Source: Jeotgalibacillus sp. S-D1 (GTDB lineage: Bacteria; Bacillota; Bacilli; Bacillales; Jeotgalibacillaceae). From it: a stretch of 64,000 bases of DNA. A program made the position numbers and the translations under genes. Below the pieces are notes generated by a model. The model was not told the DNA's origin. It was given only the letters and a program-made list of their open reading frames with translations, and ran no database searches. The stretch covers positions 1 through 64,000 of the forward strand of contig NZ_SMZR01000006.1 of assembly GCF_004358665.1 (NCBI RefSeq), read 5' to 3'. Each line of letters starts with the position of its first letter. Within the stretch, counting starts at the first letter, position 1. Below, one piece after another: positions 8,797-17,373 of the stretch.

Positions 8797-9360
8797 ATGG
8801 AACTAATAATAAAAAAAAGAATTAAACAGGTGCTCAAAGGCGATCAGAATGCATATGGAGAGATCGTCGAACTCTATAAGGATAAAGTCTATCATGTTTG
8901 CTACCGTATGCTTGGAAATCGCCATGAGGCAGAAGATATGGCTCAGGAAGCGTTTATTCGGGCGTACACGAACATACACAAATTTGATATCGACCGGAAA
9001 TTCTCAACCTGGCTTTACCGGATTGCAACCAACTTGTGTATTGACCGTATCCGGAAAAAGAAACCCGATTACTATCTGGATGCAGAAGTATCCGGCACAG
9101 AGGGGCTGACGATGTACTCTCAAATCCAAACAGATGAACCTTTGCCAGAAGAAGAAGTGGAGTCGATGGAATTACAGAGCACAATTCAAAAAGAAATTTC
9201 AACATTACCCGAAAAATATCGTTCAGTTATCGTATTAAAATATATTGAGGAACTTTCGCTGAAAGAAATCAGCGATATACTGGATTTGCCGCTTGGCACT
9301 GTCAAGACAAGAATTCACCGCGGGCGTGAAGCACTGCGAAAACAATTAAGAACATTGTAG
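8797..9360 (+). CDS. sigW: ECF RNA polymerase sigma factor SigW
   Basis: Directs transcription of the cell-envelope stress regulon (response to antimicrobial peptides and wall antibiotics). The 187-residue product matches SigW in length and layout. Sigma region 2 spans roughly residues 20-95 (EAEDMAQEAFIRAYTNI, then KFSTWLYRIATNLCIDR) and region 4 roughly 130-185 (LSLKEISDILDLPLGTVKTR with the helix-turn-helix). The start MELIIKKRIKQ at 8797 aligns with known SigW; an in-frame ATG at 8764 adds 11 unlikely residues. Five bases before rsiW. Confidence 0.96.
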   Translation: MELIIKKRIKQVLKGDQNAYGEIVELYKDKVYHVCYRMLGNRHEAEDMAQEAFIRAYTNIHKFDIDRKFSTWLYRIATNLCIDRIRKKKPDYYLDAEVSGTEGLTMYSQIQTDEPLPEEEVESMELQSTIQKEISTLPEKYRSVIVLKYIEELSLKEISDILDLPLGTVKTRIHRGREALRKQLRTL

Positions 9361-9374
9361 AGAGGGTGAGTATT

Positions 9375-10007
9375 GTGAACACTTGTCCTGATAAAGTCGT
9401 GCATATGATGCACGACTATTTAGACGAAGAGCTTTCACAAGAAAACGAAAAGGAGTTAAAGCAGCACCTTCAGGAATGCGAAGCGTGCCGCACTCATTTT
9501 CATGAGTTAAAACGAACAATTGCTTTTGTACAAAGCACTTCTCATATCCAGGCACCAAGCAACTTCACTAAAAGCGTGATGAACAAGCTTCCCAAGGAAA
9601 AGAAAAAAGTGGGAATGGAGCGCTGGTTTAAAAAGCACCCAATGATTGTGGCAGCTGCTGTTTTCTTTCTTTTGATGAGCGGAAGTTTGTTTACTACCTG
9701 GAATGATGGAAAAGAGTTTGCTTTTACGAAATCAGAAAATATTGTCGTTGATGGACAGACGGTAATTGTTCCACAGGGGGAAATAGTAGAAGAGGATATA
9801 GTTGTGCACAATGGCGATCTCCGTGTTGAAGGAGAAGTCAAAGGGGATGTAACCCTGATAAACGGTAAGCGGTATATGGCTGGTGCAGGTACGATAACCG
9901 GCGATATTGAAGAAATTGACCAGGCTTTTGAATGGCTCTGGTATAATATTAAATCATCTTTTCAGGAATTGGGAGATCTGGTTCAATCGGATGAAAAGAA
10001 TGAATGA
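9375..10007 (+). CDS. rsiW: Anti-sigma-W factor RsiW
   Basis: Membrane anti-sigma factor that holds SigW and is degraded by regulated proteolysis (site-1 type PrsW, then RasP, then ClpXP in B. subtilis). The cytoplasmic zinc-binding anti-sigma domain shows HLQECEACRTHF at about 35-46. One transmembrane segment (about 92-110) is followed by an extracytoplasmic domain of polymer-forming beta-repeat type (VEGEVKGDVTLINGKRYMAG). The GTG at 9375 is preferred because GAGGGTGAG sits five to six bases upstream; the GTG at 9366 overlaps that site. Confidence 0.94.
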   Translation: MNTCPDKVVHMMHDYLDEELSQENEKELKQHLQECEACRTHFHELKRTIAFVQSTSHIQAPSNFTKSVMNKLPKEKKKVGMERWFKKHPMIVAAAVFFLLMSGSLFTTWNDGKEFAFTKSENIVVDGQTVIVPQGEIVEEDIVVHNGDLRVEGEVKGDVTLINGKRYMAGAGTITGDIEEIDQAFEWLWYNIKSSFQELGDLVQSDEKNE

Positions 10008-10014
10008 TGAGTCA

Positions 10015-10046
10015 AAACACTGACCATTTCTGGTCAGTGTTTTTCT
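10015..10046 (+). terminator. Terminator after rsiW
   Basis: AACACTGACCA pairs with TGGTCAGTGTT and is followed by TTTCTTG. It separates sigW-rsiW from cdaA. Confidence 0.85.
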
Positions 10047-10173
10047 TGTTTAAAAAGAAAGTCAGGCAAAAAGAAAGGTAAATTTGTTATTTAATGGTCT
10101 TGAAGGAACCTTCCAGGGTCGAAATCTCCAGATATTTGATATGAGGCGATTGAGGACGGGCATGCTAAAGATG

Positions 10174-10182
10174 TGTTATAAT
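10174..10182 (+). promoter_or_regulatory. Extended -10 promoter candidate for cdaA
   Basis: TGTTATAAT fits TGn-TATAAT about 75 bp ahead of cdaA. There is no good -35 at the correct spacing, which is normal for extended -10 promoters. Confidence 0.5.
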
Positions 10183-10256
10183 GACAGAGTTTAAATGAAA
10201 CAAATCAGTAATCCCAAGTTCAGGGATGTCCCAAATACATTAGTGGAGGAAGTCAT

Positions 10257-11096
10257 ATGCCGTTTGCAGATCAATTCACAGATTTAACGGTGTTAGATCT
10301 CGTGATCAACGCAGTCGATATTCTACTCGTCTGGTTTGTGATCTATAAACTGATCACAGTGATCCGCGGGACGAAGGCTGTACAGCTCTTAAAAGGAATA
10401 TTTGTTATTGTTATTGTACGGGGATTTAGTGAACTCCTTGGTTTTAATACGTTAGCCTGGATGATGGAACAGGTTATGCTCTGGGGTGTTCTTGGCGTTA
10501 TTATCATTTTCCAGCCGGAGCTTCGCCGTGCATTGGAGCAATTAGGCCGCGGCCGTTTGTTTGCCCGGGGGAATCTGCAGGAGGATGAAGAACGAGACCG
10601 TCTGATAGAGGCTGTAACAAAATCAGTCAGTTATATGGCCAAGCGTAGAATCGGTGCTCTCATTTCCTTTGAAAAAGAAACGGGAATGGGCGACTATATT
10701 GAAACCGGAATTCCAATGGATTCCCATCTGACATCAGAGCTTTTAATTAACTTATTTATCCCAAATACTCCACTTCATGATGGAGCAGTGATTGTTCAAA
10801 AAAATCGAATCGCAGCAGCAGCTTGCTATCTTCCGCTTTCTGAGAGCCCTTTTATTTCGAAGGAACTCGGTACCAGGCACCGTGCTGCTCTTGGTGTAAG
10901 TGAAGTGACAGACAGCATCACGGTTGTCGTGTCAGAAGAGACTGGCGCCATTTCGATTACGACAAATGGTGAGCTGCAGCGAAATTTAGAACTTGAAGAA
11001 TTCAGCAAGCTAATTCGTCGCGAATGGTTCGGAGAGAGCCAGGAATCTACTGCCTCAACGCGATGGAATTGGAGGGGTAAAAAGAAAAATGGATAA
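10257..11096 (+). CDS. cdaA: Diadenylate cyclase CdaA (YbbP)
   Basis: Condenses two ATP to cyclic di-AMP, an essential messenger for potassium and osmotic balance and cell-wall homeostasis. The 279-residue protein has three N-terminal transmembrane helices (about 15-85) followed by a DisA_N catalytic domain. Both hallmark motifs are present, DGA in LHDGAVIVQ (near residue 170) and RHR in LGTRHRAALGVSE (near 204). GTGGAGGAAG precedes the ATG. It overlaps cdaR by 8 bp, indicating translational coupling of enzyme and regulator. Confidence 0.96.
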   Translation: MPFADQFTDLTVLDLVINAVDILLVWFVIYKLITVIRGTKAVQLLKGIFVIVIVRGFSELLGFNTLAWMMEQVMLWGVLGVIIIFQPELRRALEQLGRGRLFARGNLQEDEERDRLIEAVTKSVSYMAKRRIGALISFEKETGMGDYIETGIPMDSHLTSELLINLFIPNTPLHDGAVIVQKNRIAAAACYLPLSESPFISKELGTRHRAALGVSEVTDSITVVVSEETGAISITTNGELQRNLELEEFSKLIRREWFGESQESTASTRWNWRGKKKNG

Positions 11097-12429
11097 ATTT
11101 CTAGAGAGCCGCTGGTTTTTGCGAGGTTTTGCCCTATTGATGGCTACGATCATGTTTGCTACTGTCAACAATCCTGAAGATCAGGCAACGAATACTACAC
11201 CAAATGCCCAGACTGATTCACATACTATAGAAAATGTACCGGTTGATACCATCTTTGACCAGGAATCTTTAGTGGTAACGGGTGTGCCAAGTACAGTTGA
11301 TGTCACCATTGAAGGCCCTTCGCAGGTCGTGACCCGTACAAACGCCATACGCGATTTTCGGGTATTCATTGATTTGAGCGAAGAAGAGATCGGCACACAG
11401 GAAGCCGCCATTGAGCATGAGGGGTTCTCAACCCAGCTTAAGGTTACCCTCTCAGAGCCGGTTGCAAATGTTACCATTGATGAACGGGTATCAGAAGAAT
11501 TCACAGTCGAAACCGACTATAACGAGGCGATTATTCCTGAAGGATATACGCTGGATGAATTATCTGTTTCTCCAAAAACCGTGCTGGTTACCGGAGCAAA
11601 GGGAATTATTGATTCCATCCAGTTTGTAAGGGCTACCATCAATGTGGATGGTACAGTGGAAGATGAAGAGACGGTTCAGTCACCGGTTCAAGTTCTGAAT
11701 GCCGAGCTTGATAAGCTTCCGGTTACTGTAGAGCCATCAAATGTGGATGTGTCGATTAGTGTCATTCAGCCTAGTAAAGAAGTACCGCTTGTTCCAACTC
11801 CAACAGGAACTCTTCCGGACGGTGCAGAAGTACAGGGGTTGTCCCTGGAGCGTGATACCGTTATAATCTTTGGACAAGCAGATAAAATCGCAGAAATTGA
11901 TGAAATAGAAGTGCCAATTGATTTGTCGGAAGTAGAGGAGAGCGGTTCGGCTATTGAAGTACAGATTCCAAAGCCTGATGGTGTCAATGAACTATCTGAC
12001 ACGACGGTGCCGGCAGTTGTAACTTTTGAAGAAAATGCGGAAGCAGTGGATGGTGCTGCACCTGATGAGCCTGACCAATCCCAGGACTCTGCTGAAGACC
12101 CTGAGGCCGGTGATGAGGCGGCTGAAGAAGAATCAAATACAGAGAATGAAGAAGAGCTGACTTTGTCGGCTCTTCCTGTTGAAATAAGGGGTGCAGGCGA
12201 TGATCTGGATGCGAGTTTTCAAAGTCCGTCTGATGGGGAGCTCAACCTGCGTATAACAGGAAGCGCTGAGGATTTAGAGGGGTTAACAGAGGACGATGTT
12301 TCCCTATATGTGGACGCTTCTGATTTAGAAGAAGGCGAGCACCAGGTTGCTGTTGAAATAGAAGGACCGGAAAATGTAACATACAGTTTATCTCAAGCGA
12401 ATGTCACCATTCAGCTATCACAAGCATAA
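11089..12429 (+). CDS. cdaR: CdaA regulator CdaR (YbbR)
   Basis: Extracytoplasmic membrane-anchored partner of CdaA that modulates cyclase activity. The 446-residue protein has one N-terminal signal-anchor (about 8-28, WFLRGFALLMATIMFATV) followed by repeated YbbR domains of about 80-90 residues. A very acidic linker between the third and last repeats (roughly 320-365, rich in Glu, Asp, Ala and Gln) is lineage-specific. It overlaps cdaA and precedes glmM, the conserved Firmicutes order. Confidence 0.94.
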   Translation: MDKFLESRWFLRGFALLMATIMFATVNNPEDQATNTTPNAQTDSHTIENVPVDTIFDQESLVVTGVPSTVDVTIEGPSQVVTRTNAIRDFRVFIDLSEEEIGTQEAAIEHEGFSTQLKVTLSEPVANVTIDERVSEEFTVETDYNEAIIPEGYTLDELSVSPKTVLVTGAKGIIDSIQFVRATINVDGTVEDEETVQSPVQVLNAELDKLPVTVEPSNVDVSISVIQPSKEVPLVPTPTGTLPDGAEVQGLSLERDTVIIFGQADKIAEIDEIEVPIDLSEVEESGSAIEVQIPKPDGVNELSDTTVPAVVTFEENAEAVDGAAPDEPDQSQDSAEDPEAGDEAAEEESNTENEEELTLSALPVEIRGAGDDLDASFQSPSDGELNLRITGSAEDLEGLTEDDVSLYVDASDLEEGEHQVAVEIEGPENVTYSLSQANVTIQLSQA

Positions 12430-12482
12430 GAAACCAAAAGATTGTGGCAATAGGGTAAAGACAAGAAGGAGCGATGAAGGAA

Positions 12483-13835
12483 ATGGGTAAATATTTTGGA
12501 ACAGACGGCGTTCGTGGCGTAGCGAATGCAGAGCTAACGCCGGAACTGGCTTTCAAGCTCGGACGCTTTGGAGGCTACGTGCTGACAAAAGAAACCACGA
12601 GACCGAAAGTATTAATCGGCCGTGATACAAGAATATCTGGACATATGCTTGAAGGTGCCTTAGTAGCAGGTCTTCTCTCGATAGGAGCGGAAGTGATGCG
12701 TTTAGGTGTAATTTCGACACCTGGAGTTGCTTTTTTAACAAAAGCAATGGGTGCGCAGGCAGGTGTTATGATTTCTGCTTCACACAACCCGGTGGCGGAT
12801 AACGGAATTAAGTTCTTTGGACCGGATGGCTTTAAGCTGACGGACGAACAGGAAAATGAAATAGAAGCATTAATTGACGGTGAAAAAGACGAAACGCCAC
12901 GCCCGGTAGGCGGAGATTTGGGTATTGTAACAGACTACTTTGAAGGCGGACAAAAATACCTTCAATATCTTAAACAAACAGCTGATGAAGATTTTTCTGG
13001 TCTTCATGTAGCGCTGGACTGCGCACACGGTGCAACTTCCACACTGGCTACTCATTTGTTTGCAGATCTGGATGCAGACCTTTCAACCATGGGTGCTTCA
13101 CCTAACGGCCTGAATATAAACGAAGGTGTGGGATCGACACATCCTGAAGCACTCGCGGCATTTGTAAAAGAGAAAAACGCCGATGTCGGTTTGGCATTTG
13201 ATGGCGATGGCGACCGTATTATTGCGGTTGATGAAAATGGTGGTATCGTGGATGGCGATCAAATCATGTTTATCTGCGCCAAACATCTGAAGTCCGAATC
13301 CCGTCTTAAACAAAATACACTCGTTTCTACCATTATGAGCAATCTTGGCTTTTATAAGGGTCTGGAAGCAGAAGGCATCACAAGCATTCAAACAGCAGTC
13401 GGTGACCGTTATGTAGTGGAGGAAATGAAAAAAGGCAACTATACACTTGGCGGGGAACAGTCCGGCCATATCATCTTCCTTGATTACAATACAACCGGAG
13501 ACGGTTTGCTTACGGGTCTTCAGCTTGTGAATATCATGAAAGTGACGGGCAAAAAGCTTTCTGAACTGGCAAGTGAAATGGAGATCTTCCCGCAAAAGCT
13601 TGTAAACATTCGTGTAAGTGACAAGCATGGGGTTACAGATAACGCAAAAGTAAAAGAAATTATCGAAAAAGTTGAAGCTGAAATGAACGGAAATGGACGT
13701 ATTCTCGTCCGTCCATCCGGCACTGAGCCGCTTGTTCGTGTAATGGCTGAAGCTCAAACAGCTGAAGCATGCGCATCATACGTAGATCGCATTGCAGCAG
13801 TTGTGGAAGAAGAAATGGGCCTCAAAGAAGCATAA
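12483..13835 (+). CDS. glmM: Phosphoglucosamine mutase GlmM
   Basis: Interconverts glucosamine-6-phosphate and glucosamine-1-phosphate on the way to UDP-GlcNAc for peptidoglycan. 450 residues, full length. The active-site serine lies in the SASHNP loop (near residue 100), the metal loop is DGDGDR (near 240), and the phosphate-binding [12 protein letters not shown] motif is near the C-terminus. The start [12 protein letters not shown] is the conserved family N-terminus; an ATG three codons upstream (12474) is also in frame. GlmM and CdaA-CdaR interact physically in B. subtilis and related species. Confidence 0.96.
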   Translation: MGKYFGTDGVRGVANAELTPELAFKLGRFGGYVLTKETTRPKVLIGRDTRISGHMLEGALVAGLLSIGAEVMRLGVISTPGVAFLTKAMGAQAGVMISASHNPVADNGIKFFGPDGFKLTDEQENEIEALIDGEKDETPRPVGGDLGIVTDYFEGGQKYLQYLKQTADEDFSGLHVALDCAHGATSTLATHLFADLDADLSTMGASPNGLNINEGVGSTHPEALAAFVKEKNADVGLAFDGDGDRIIAVDENGGIVDGDQIMFICAKHLKSESRLKQNTLVSTIMSNLGFYKGLEAEGITSIQTAVGDRYVVEEMKKGNYTLGGEQSGHIIFLDYNTTGDGLLTGLQLVNIMKVTGKKLSELASEMEIFPQKLVNIRVSDKHGVTDNAKVKEIIEKVEAEMNGNGRILVRPSGTEPLVRVMAEAQTAEACASYVDRIAAVVEEEMGLKEA

Positions 13836-13843
13836 AATAATCT

Positions 13844-13875
13844 CCGGCACCGCAAACATAGCGGTGCCGGTTTTT
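13844..13875 (+). terminator. Terminator after glmM
   Basis: CCGGCACCGC pairs with GCGGTGCCGG and is followed by TTTTTG. It ends the cdaA-cdaR-glmM transcript before glmS. Confidence 0.9.
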
Positions 13876-13918
13876 GTTTTTATGCATACTGGAAATGAGC
13901 GGGTGGGAGTTTGGTCAC

Positions 13919-13975
13919 AACCCGCGGATTGAAGGGATGCAGGCTTCGATCCAGCTCCAGAACCCGCGGATTGAC
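13919..13975. repeat. Short direct repeat of AACCCGCGGATTGA
   Basis: The 14-mer AACCCGCGGATTGA occurs at about 13919 and again about 42 bp later, in the otherwise featureless stretch between the glmM terminator and the glmS promoter. No function is evident. Confidence 0.6.
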
Positions 13976-14076
13976 AGCGCCAGAGACTAGCCTTTCAGTA
14001 AACTTGTCATCCCCCTGTAACCAATGAAACAGTCATCTGTGTTATAGTGTTTTTTGTGCTCAATTTACAAATATTG

Positions 14077-14106
14077 TTGACGAATTCATCGCTAGTCGAG
14101 TATGAT
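14077..14106 (+). promoter_or_regulatory. glmS promoter
   Basis: TTGACG (14077-14082) and TATGAT (14101-14106) are 18 bp apart, about 90 bp upstream of the ribozyme cleavage site. Confidence 0.65.
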
Positions 14107-14194
14107 GAAGTATGTGTTAACTTTATGCAGATAGGGTATACACAGGTTGGATTGAGTTAAAATAGAGAGGTGGATCGTAAGGTGACAAAGCAAT

Positions 14195-14358
14195 AAAAAG
14201 CGCCAGGACTGTCAGGAGCGAAATTGACAGTTGACGAGGAGGAGGAGCATCGAGTTTTCGGCGGATGCCTCCCGACTGAACGTTGCACAGTCGTATGCCT
14301 GCTTTTAAAAACATAAGGGTGACCTTGTGGACAAAAGAAGCGGGACTGCAGCACATAA
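14195..14358 (+). ncRNA. glmS self-cleaving ribozyme-riboswitch
   Basis: The leader carries the conserved glmS ribozyme core in order: AGCGCCAG at the 5' end, TTGACGAGGAGGAGG, TCGAGTTTTCGGCGGATGCC, TCCCGACTGA, and the 3' elements AAGGGTGACC and GTGGACAAA. Cleavage is expected between A14199 and G14200. Glucosamine-6-phosphate is the coenzyme of the reaction; cleavage exposes the message to RNase J1, so the glmS product represses its own synthesis. It lies about 85 nt upstream of glmS, as in other Bacillaceae. Confidence 0.96.
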
Positions 14359-14373
14359 AAATAACTAATGAGA

Positions 14374-14422
14374 GATAAAGGGGGCCATGTCGTCCCCTGA
14401 CGACCTCTGGACCTCCTTTATC
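14374..14422 (+). promoter_or_regulatory. Hairpin between glmS ribozyme and start codon
   Basis: GATAAAGG (14374-14381) pairs with CCTTTATC (14415-14422), with an inner GTCGTC/GACGAC pairing. There is no T-tract after it, so it is not a terminator. It ends six bases ahead of the AGGAGG site and could stabilise the cleaved leader or space the ribosome site. Confidence 0.55.
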
Positions 14423-14442
14423 AAAACAGGAGGAAAAGAATT

Positions 14443-16245
14443 ATGTGTGGAATTGTAGGATATATTGGATTAAATGACTCGAAGGAAATCTTGCTTAAAG
14501 GTCTTGAAAAATTAGAATACCGCGGCTACGATTCAGCAGGTATTGCTGTAAAGAACGAAAATGGTGTCGCTGTATTTAAAGAAAAAGGCCGTATCGCAGA
14601 TCTTCGCTCAGTCGTCGACAACAGCGTGTCAGGATCAGTCGGAATTGGTCACACGCGCTGGGCAACACATGGTGCACCAAGCCACGTGAATGCTCACCCG
14701 CATCAAAGTACAACTGAACGTTTCACCCTTGTGCACAACGGAGTAATCGAAAACTACTCTCAGCTTCAGCGTGAACACTTAGCATCAGTTGAACTTAAAA
14801 GCGAAACTGACACAGAAATCATTGTTCAACTAATCGAGACATTTGTAAACCAAGGTCTTTCAACAGAAGAAGCTTTCCAGAAAGCATTGAAAGAACTAAA
14901 AGGTTCTTACGCAATTGCACTTTTAGATAATCAATTAGAAGGTACAATCTTTGTTGCGAAAAACAAAAGCCCTTTGCTTGTAGGTCTTGGAGAAGATTTT
15001 AACGTGGTTGCATCTGATGCAATGGCAATGCTTCAAGTAACCGATCAATATGTTGAGCTGTTAGACAAAGAAATGGTTCTAGTGAAACAAGATGAAGTCA
15101 TCATCAAAAACCTTGAAGGCGAAATCATGACGCGTGAGCCATATACAGCTGAACTGGATGCAAGCGACATTGAAAAAGGAACATATCCTCACTACATGCT
15201 GAAAGAAATCGATGAGCAGCCACTTGTGATGCGTAAAATCATCCAGGCGTACCAAAATGACGCTGGCGAGCTTTCGATTGAAGAAGGCGTCCTGAATGCC
15301 GTGAATGCTGCCGACCGCATCTACATCATTGCTTGCGGAACAAGCTACCACGCTGGACTAGTAGGAAAAGAGTTCCTTGAAAAAACAGCTAAAATCCCAA
15401 CAGAAGTGCATGTAGCGAGTGAATTCGTTTACAACACGCCGCTTCTGACTGAAAAACCGTTATTCATCTTTATCTCTCAAAGTGGTGAAACAGCTGACAG
15501 CCGTGCCGTTCTTGTTCACATCAAAGAACTGGGACACGCAGCTTTAACCCTTACAAACGTTGCAGGATCAACCCTTTCACGTGAAGCAAATCACACATTG
15601 CTTTTACATGCGGGTCCTGAAATCGCTGTAGCATCAACAAAAGCCTACACAGCTCAAATCGCTGTTTTGTCAATTCTTGCGGAAGTAGCAGGAAAAGCAA
15701 AAGGCTTCGAAATGGAATTTGATCTTATTCAAGAGCTTGGAATCGTTGCAACAGCAATGGAAGCTCTGACTGACGACAAAGAAGCATTCGAACAAATTGC
15801 ACGCGACTTCCTAAGCGTAACACGCAACGCCTTCTTCATCGGCCGTTCAATGGACTACCATGTGGTTCAGGAAGCAGCGCTTAAGCTAAAAGAAATCTCT
15901 TACATCCAGGCAGAAGGATTTGCCGGAGGAGAACTGAAGCACGGAACGATCGCTCTAATCGAAGACGGCACACCAGTTGTCGCGCTGGCAACACAGGAAA
16001 ACGTCAACCTAAGCATCCGCGGAAACGTAAAAGAAGTAGCAGCCCGCGGCGCGCACACTTGCACCATCTCAATGAAAGGCCTGGAAGAAGAAGGCGACAG
16101 CTACGTGATCCCTCACGTTCACGAACTGCTAAGCCCACTTGTTTCTGTCGTGCCAACACAGCTAATTGCATATTATGCAGCGCTGCATAGAGATTGTGAT
16201 GTTGATAAGCCACGTAACTTGGCGAAGAGTGTGACGGTTGAGTAA
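14443..16245 (+). CDS. glmS: Glutamine-fructose-6-phosphate aminotransferase GlmS
   Basis: Makes glucosamine-6-phosphate from fructose-6-phosphate and glutamine, the first committed step of amino-sugar and wall synthesis. 600 residues. The N-terminal glutaminase uses Cys2 after Met removal (MCGIVGYIG), with HTRWATHG further on. Two SIS isomerase domains follow (about 280-430 and 450-590; [18 protein letters not shown]), and the protein ends with [13 protein letters not shown], the conserved C-terminal tail. An AGGAGG lies nine bases before ATG. Controlled by the upstream ribozyme. Confidence 0.97.
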   Translation: MCGIVGYIGLNDSKEILLKGLEKLEYRGYDSAGIAVKNENGVAVFKEKGRIADLRSVVDNSVSGSVGIGHTRWATHGAPSHVNAHPHQSTTERFTLVHNGVIENYSQLQREHLASVELKSETDTEIIVQLIETFVNQGLSTEEAFQKALKELKGSYAIALLDNQLEGTIFVAKNKSPLLVGLGEDFNVVASDAMAMLQVTDQYVELLDKEMVLVKQDEVIIKNLEGEIMTREPYTAELDASDIEKGTYPHYMLKEIDEQPLVMRKIIQAYQNDAGELSIEEGVLNAVNAADRIYIIACGTSYHAGLVGKEFLEKTAKIPTEVHVASEFVYNTPLLTEKPLFIFISQSGETADSRAVLVHIKELGHAALTLTNVAGSTLSREANHTLLLHAGPEIAVASTKAYTAQIAVLSILAEVAGKAKGFEMEFDLIQELGIVATAMEALTDDKEAFEQIARDFLSVTRNAFFIGRSMDYHVVQEAALKLKEISYIQAEGFAGGELKHGTIALIEDGTPVVALATQENVNLSIRGNVKEVAARGAHTCTISMKGLEEEGDSYVIPHVHELLSPLVSVVPTQLIAYYAALHRDCDVDKPRNLAKSVTVE

Positions 16246-16321
16246 GTAAGATAATTTGATTAAATTCTTTCTTTAAGAATAGAAAAGCAGTAATTATAAA
16301 CGAACGGTTTATAATTTTAAA

Positions 16322-16354
16322 ACCTCCAACTCACTTAAGAGTTGGATGTTTTTT
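16322..16354 (+). terminator. glmS terminator
   Basis: ATCCAACTC-type arms (CCAACTC and GAGTTGG around 16326-16345) form a stem followed by a run of seven T. Confidence 0.85.
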
Positions 16355-16463
16355 TAATTTGAGGAAGCAGCCAGTTGAAAATAATGCAGGAAAGAGAAAC
16401 TTGATCTTAGTGACTTCTTTTCCCTCGCACTGGCGGGTGCCGCACTCCTACTAAAAAGCACTT

Positions 16464-16509
16464 AAAAAGATGACACAAAACTCCTTATCTGTTAGGTGTT
16501 TTGTGTCAT
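16464..16509 (-). terminator. Terminator of the GntR regulator gene
   Basis: TGACACAAAA and TTTTGTGTCA form a 10-bp stem. On the minus strand it is followed by CTTTTTAAG. Between it and the glmS terminator (16355-16463) nothing else is evident. Confidence 0.8.
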
Positions 16510-16566
16510 TGATTTATACAACTAATGTACCGGTTGGTTAAACAAACATCCGGTCAGGTCGGGTTA

Positions 16567-17265
16567 TTAGTTTACCTGCTCTTCCCAAATCTCCTCATAT
16601 GCTTTGTTTAAATGTCGAAGCATCAACTGTTTCGCTTCGTCCGCACGTTTGTCCCGGATGGCATGAAAAATGGCTTCATGCTCAACATAAGTTGTTTGAT
16701 AGCGGGAAGCATCTGACACGAAACGCTGCCGCCGTGTTGTTTGAATATTCTTCTCCATTTGAACCACTATCCCGTCCACTGCCTGGATCAGCATCCGGTT
16801 TTGTGAAGTGCGGACGACTGTTAAATGAAAGCCTACGTCTGCCTTCGCCCCTTGCTCTTCCGTCAGCGCATGCTTCATCAACTCCAAATAGCTGCTGAGT
16901 GTGTCAAGGTCGTTCTGTGTCGCTCGCATGGCGGCTAAATAGGCAGCTTCACATTCTAATGCCCTACGTACTTCAAGCATTTCTGCTGTCAGAGCAGGGT
17001 CAGTCTTCAGGTGCAGCGTCGCCTGATTGCCTGCTGCATCCTCTATTCGGGAGACACATAAAAAATGCCCTCCGCCTTGCCTCGAGTGGATTACACCCGC
17101 TTCCCTCAGGAAGTGTAACGCTTCTCGAACGCCAGTACGACTGATCCCTAGCTGTTTTGCGAGCTCACGTTCCGGCGGAAGCTTGTCTCCAATCGATCGC
17201 TGTCCGTTCAAATATTCACGGGAAAGCAGTTCAACAACTTGTTTATATTTCGGTCTCGTTCCCAC
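16567..17265 (-). CDS. GntR/FadR-family transcriptional regulator
   Basis: A 232-residue ligand-responsive repressor or activator. The N-terminal winged helix spans about 8-72 (KLPPERELAKQLGISRTGVR is the recognition region) and the C-terminal all-helical FCD effector domain about 85-225, with the usual His residues (FHLTVVRTSQN, EHEAIFHAI) that bind a metal and a carboxylate ligand. It is divergent from the oxidase-transporter pair whose promoter carries a perfect FadR-type operator. The start is a GTG preceded by GGAG. The likely ligand is a hydroxy or keto acid, such as lactate or glycolate; this is inferred from context. Confidence 0.88.
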   Translation of the reverse strand: MGTRPKYKQVVELLSREYLNGQRSIGDKLPPERELAKQLGISRTGVREALHFLREAGVIHSRQGGGHFLCVSRIEDAAGNQATLHLKTDPALTAEMLEVRRALECEAAYLAAMRATQNDLDTLSSYLELMKHALTEEQGAKADVGFHLTVVRTSQNRMLIQAVDGIVVQMEKNIQTTRRQRFVSDASRYQTTYVEHEAIFHAIRDKRADEAKQLMLRHLNKAYEEIWEEQVN

Positions 17266-17299
17266 TGCTATATCACCATCTCCTCCCTGAAAATTGTTC

Positions 17300-17327
17300 T
17301 TGAAATATTCAGATTATTACGTATAAT
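17300..17327 (+). promoter_or_regulatory. Promoter of the hydroxyacid oxidase operon
   Basis: TTGAAA (17300-17305) and TATAAT (17322-17327) are 16 bp apart. Confidence 0.7.
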
Positions 17328-17334
17328 GAGACTA

Positions 17335-17351
17335 AATTGGTTGGACCAATT
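17335..17351 (+). promoter_or_regulatory. FadR/GntR-type operator
   Basis: AATTGGT-TGG-ACCAATT is a perfect inverted repeat containing the TNGTNNNACNA core known for FadR-subfamily regulators. It lies directly after the -10, over the expected transcription start, so binding of the divergent GntR protein should block transcription. Confidence 0.8.
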
Positions 17352-17373
17352 AATTTCAGGAGGTACACATCTT

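Noticed and set aside
13098-13757. 219-codon minus-strand frame inside glmM
   Set aside because: Antisense shadow of a well-conserved gene, with no ribosome site or family signal.
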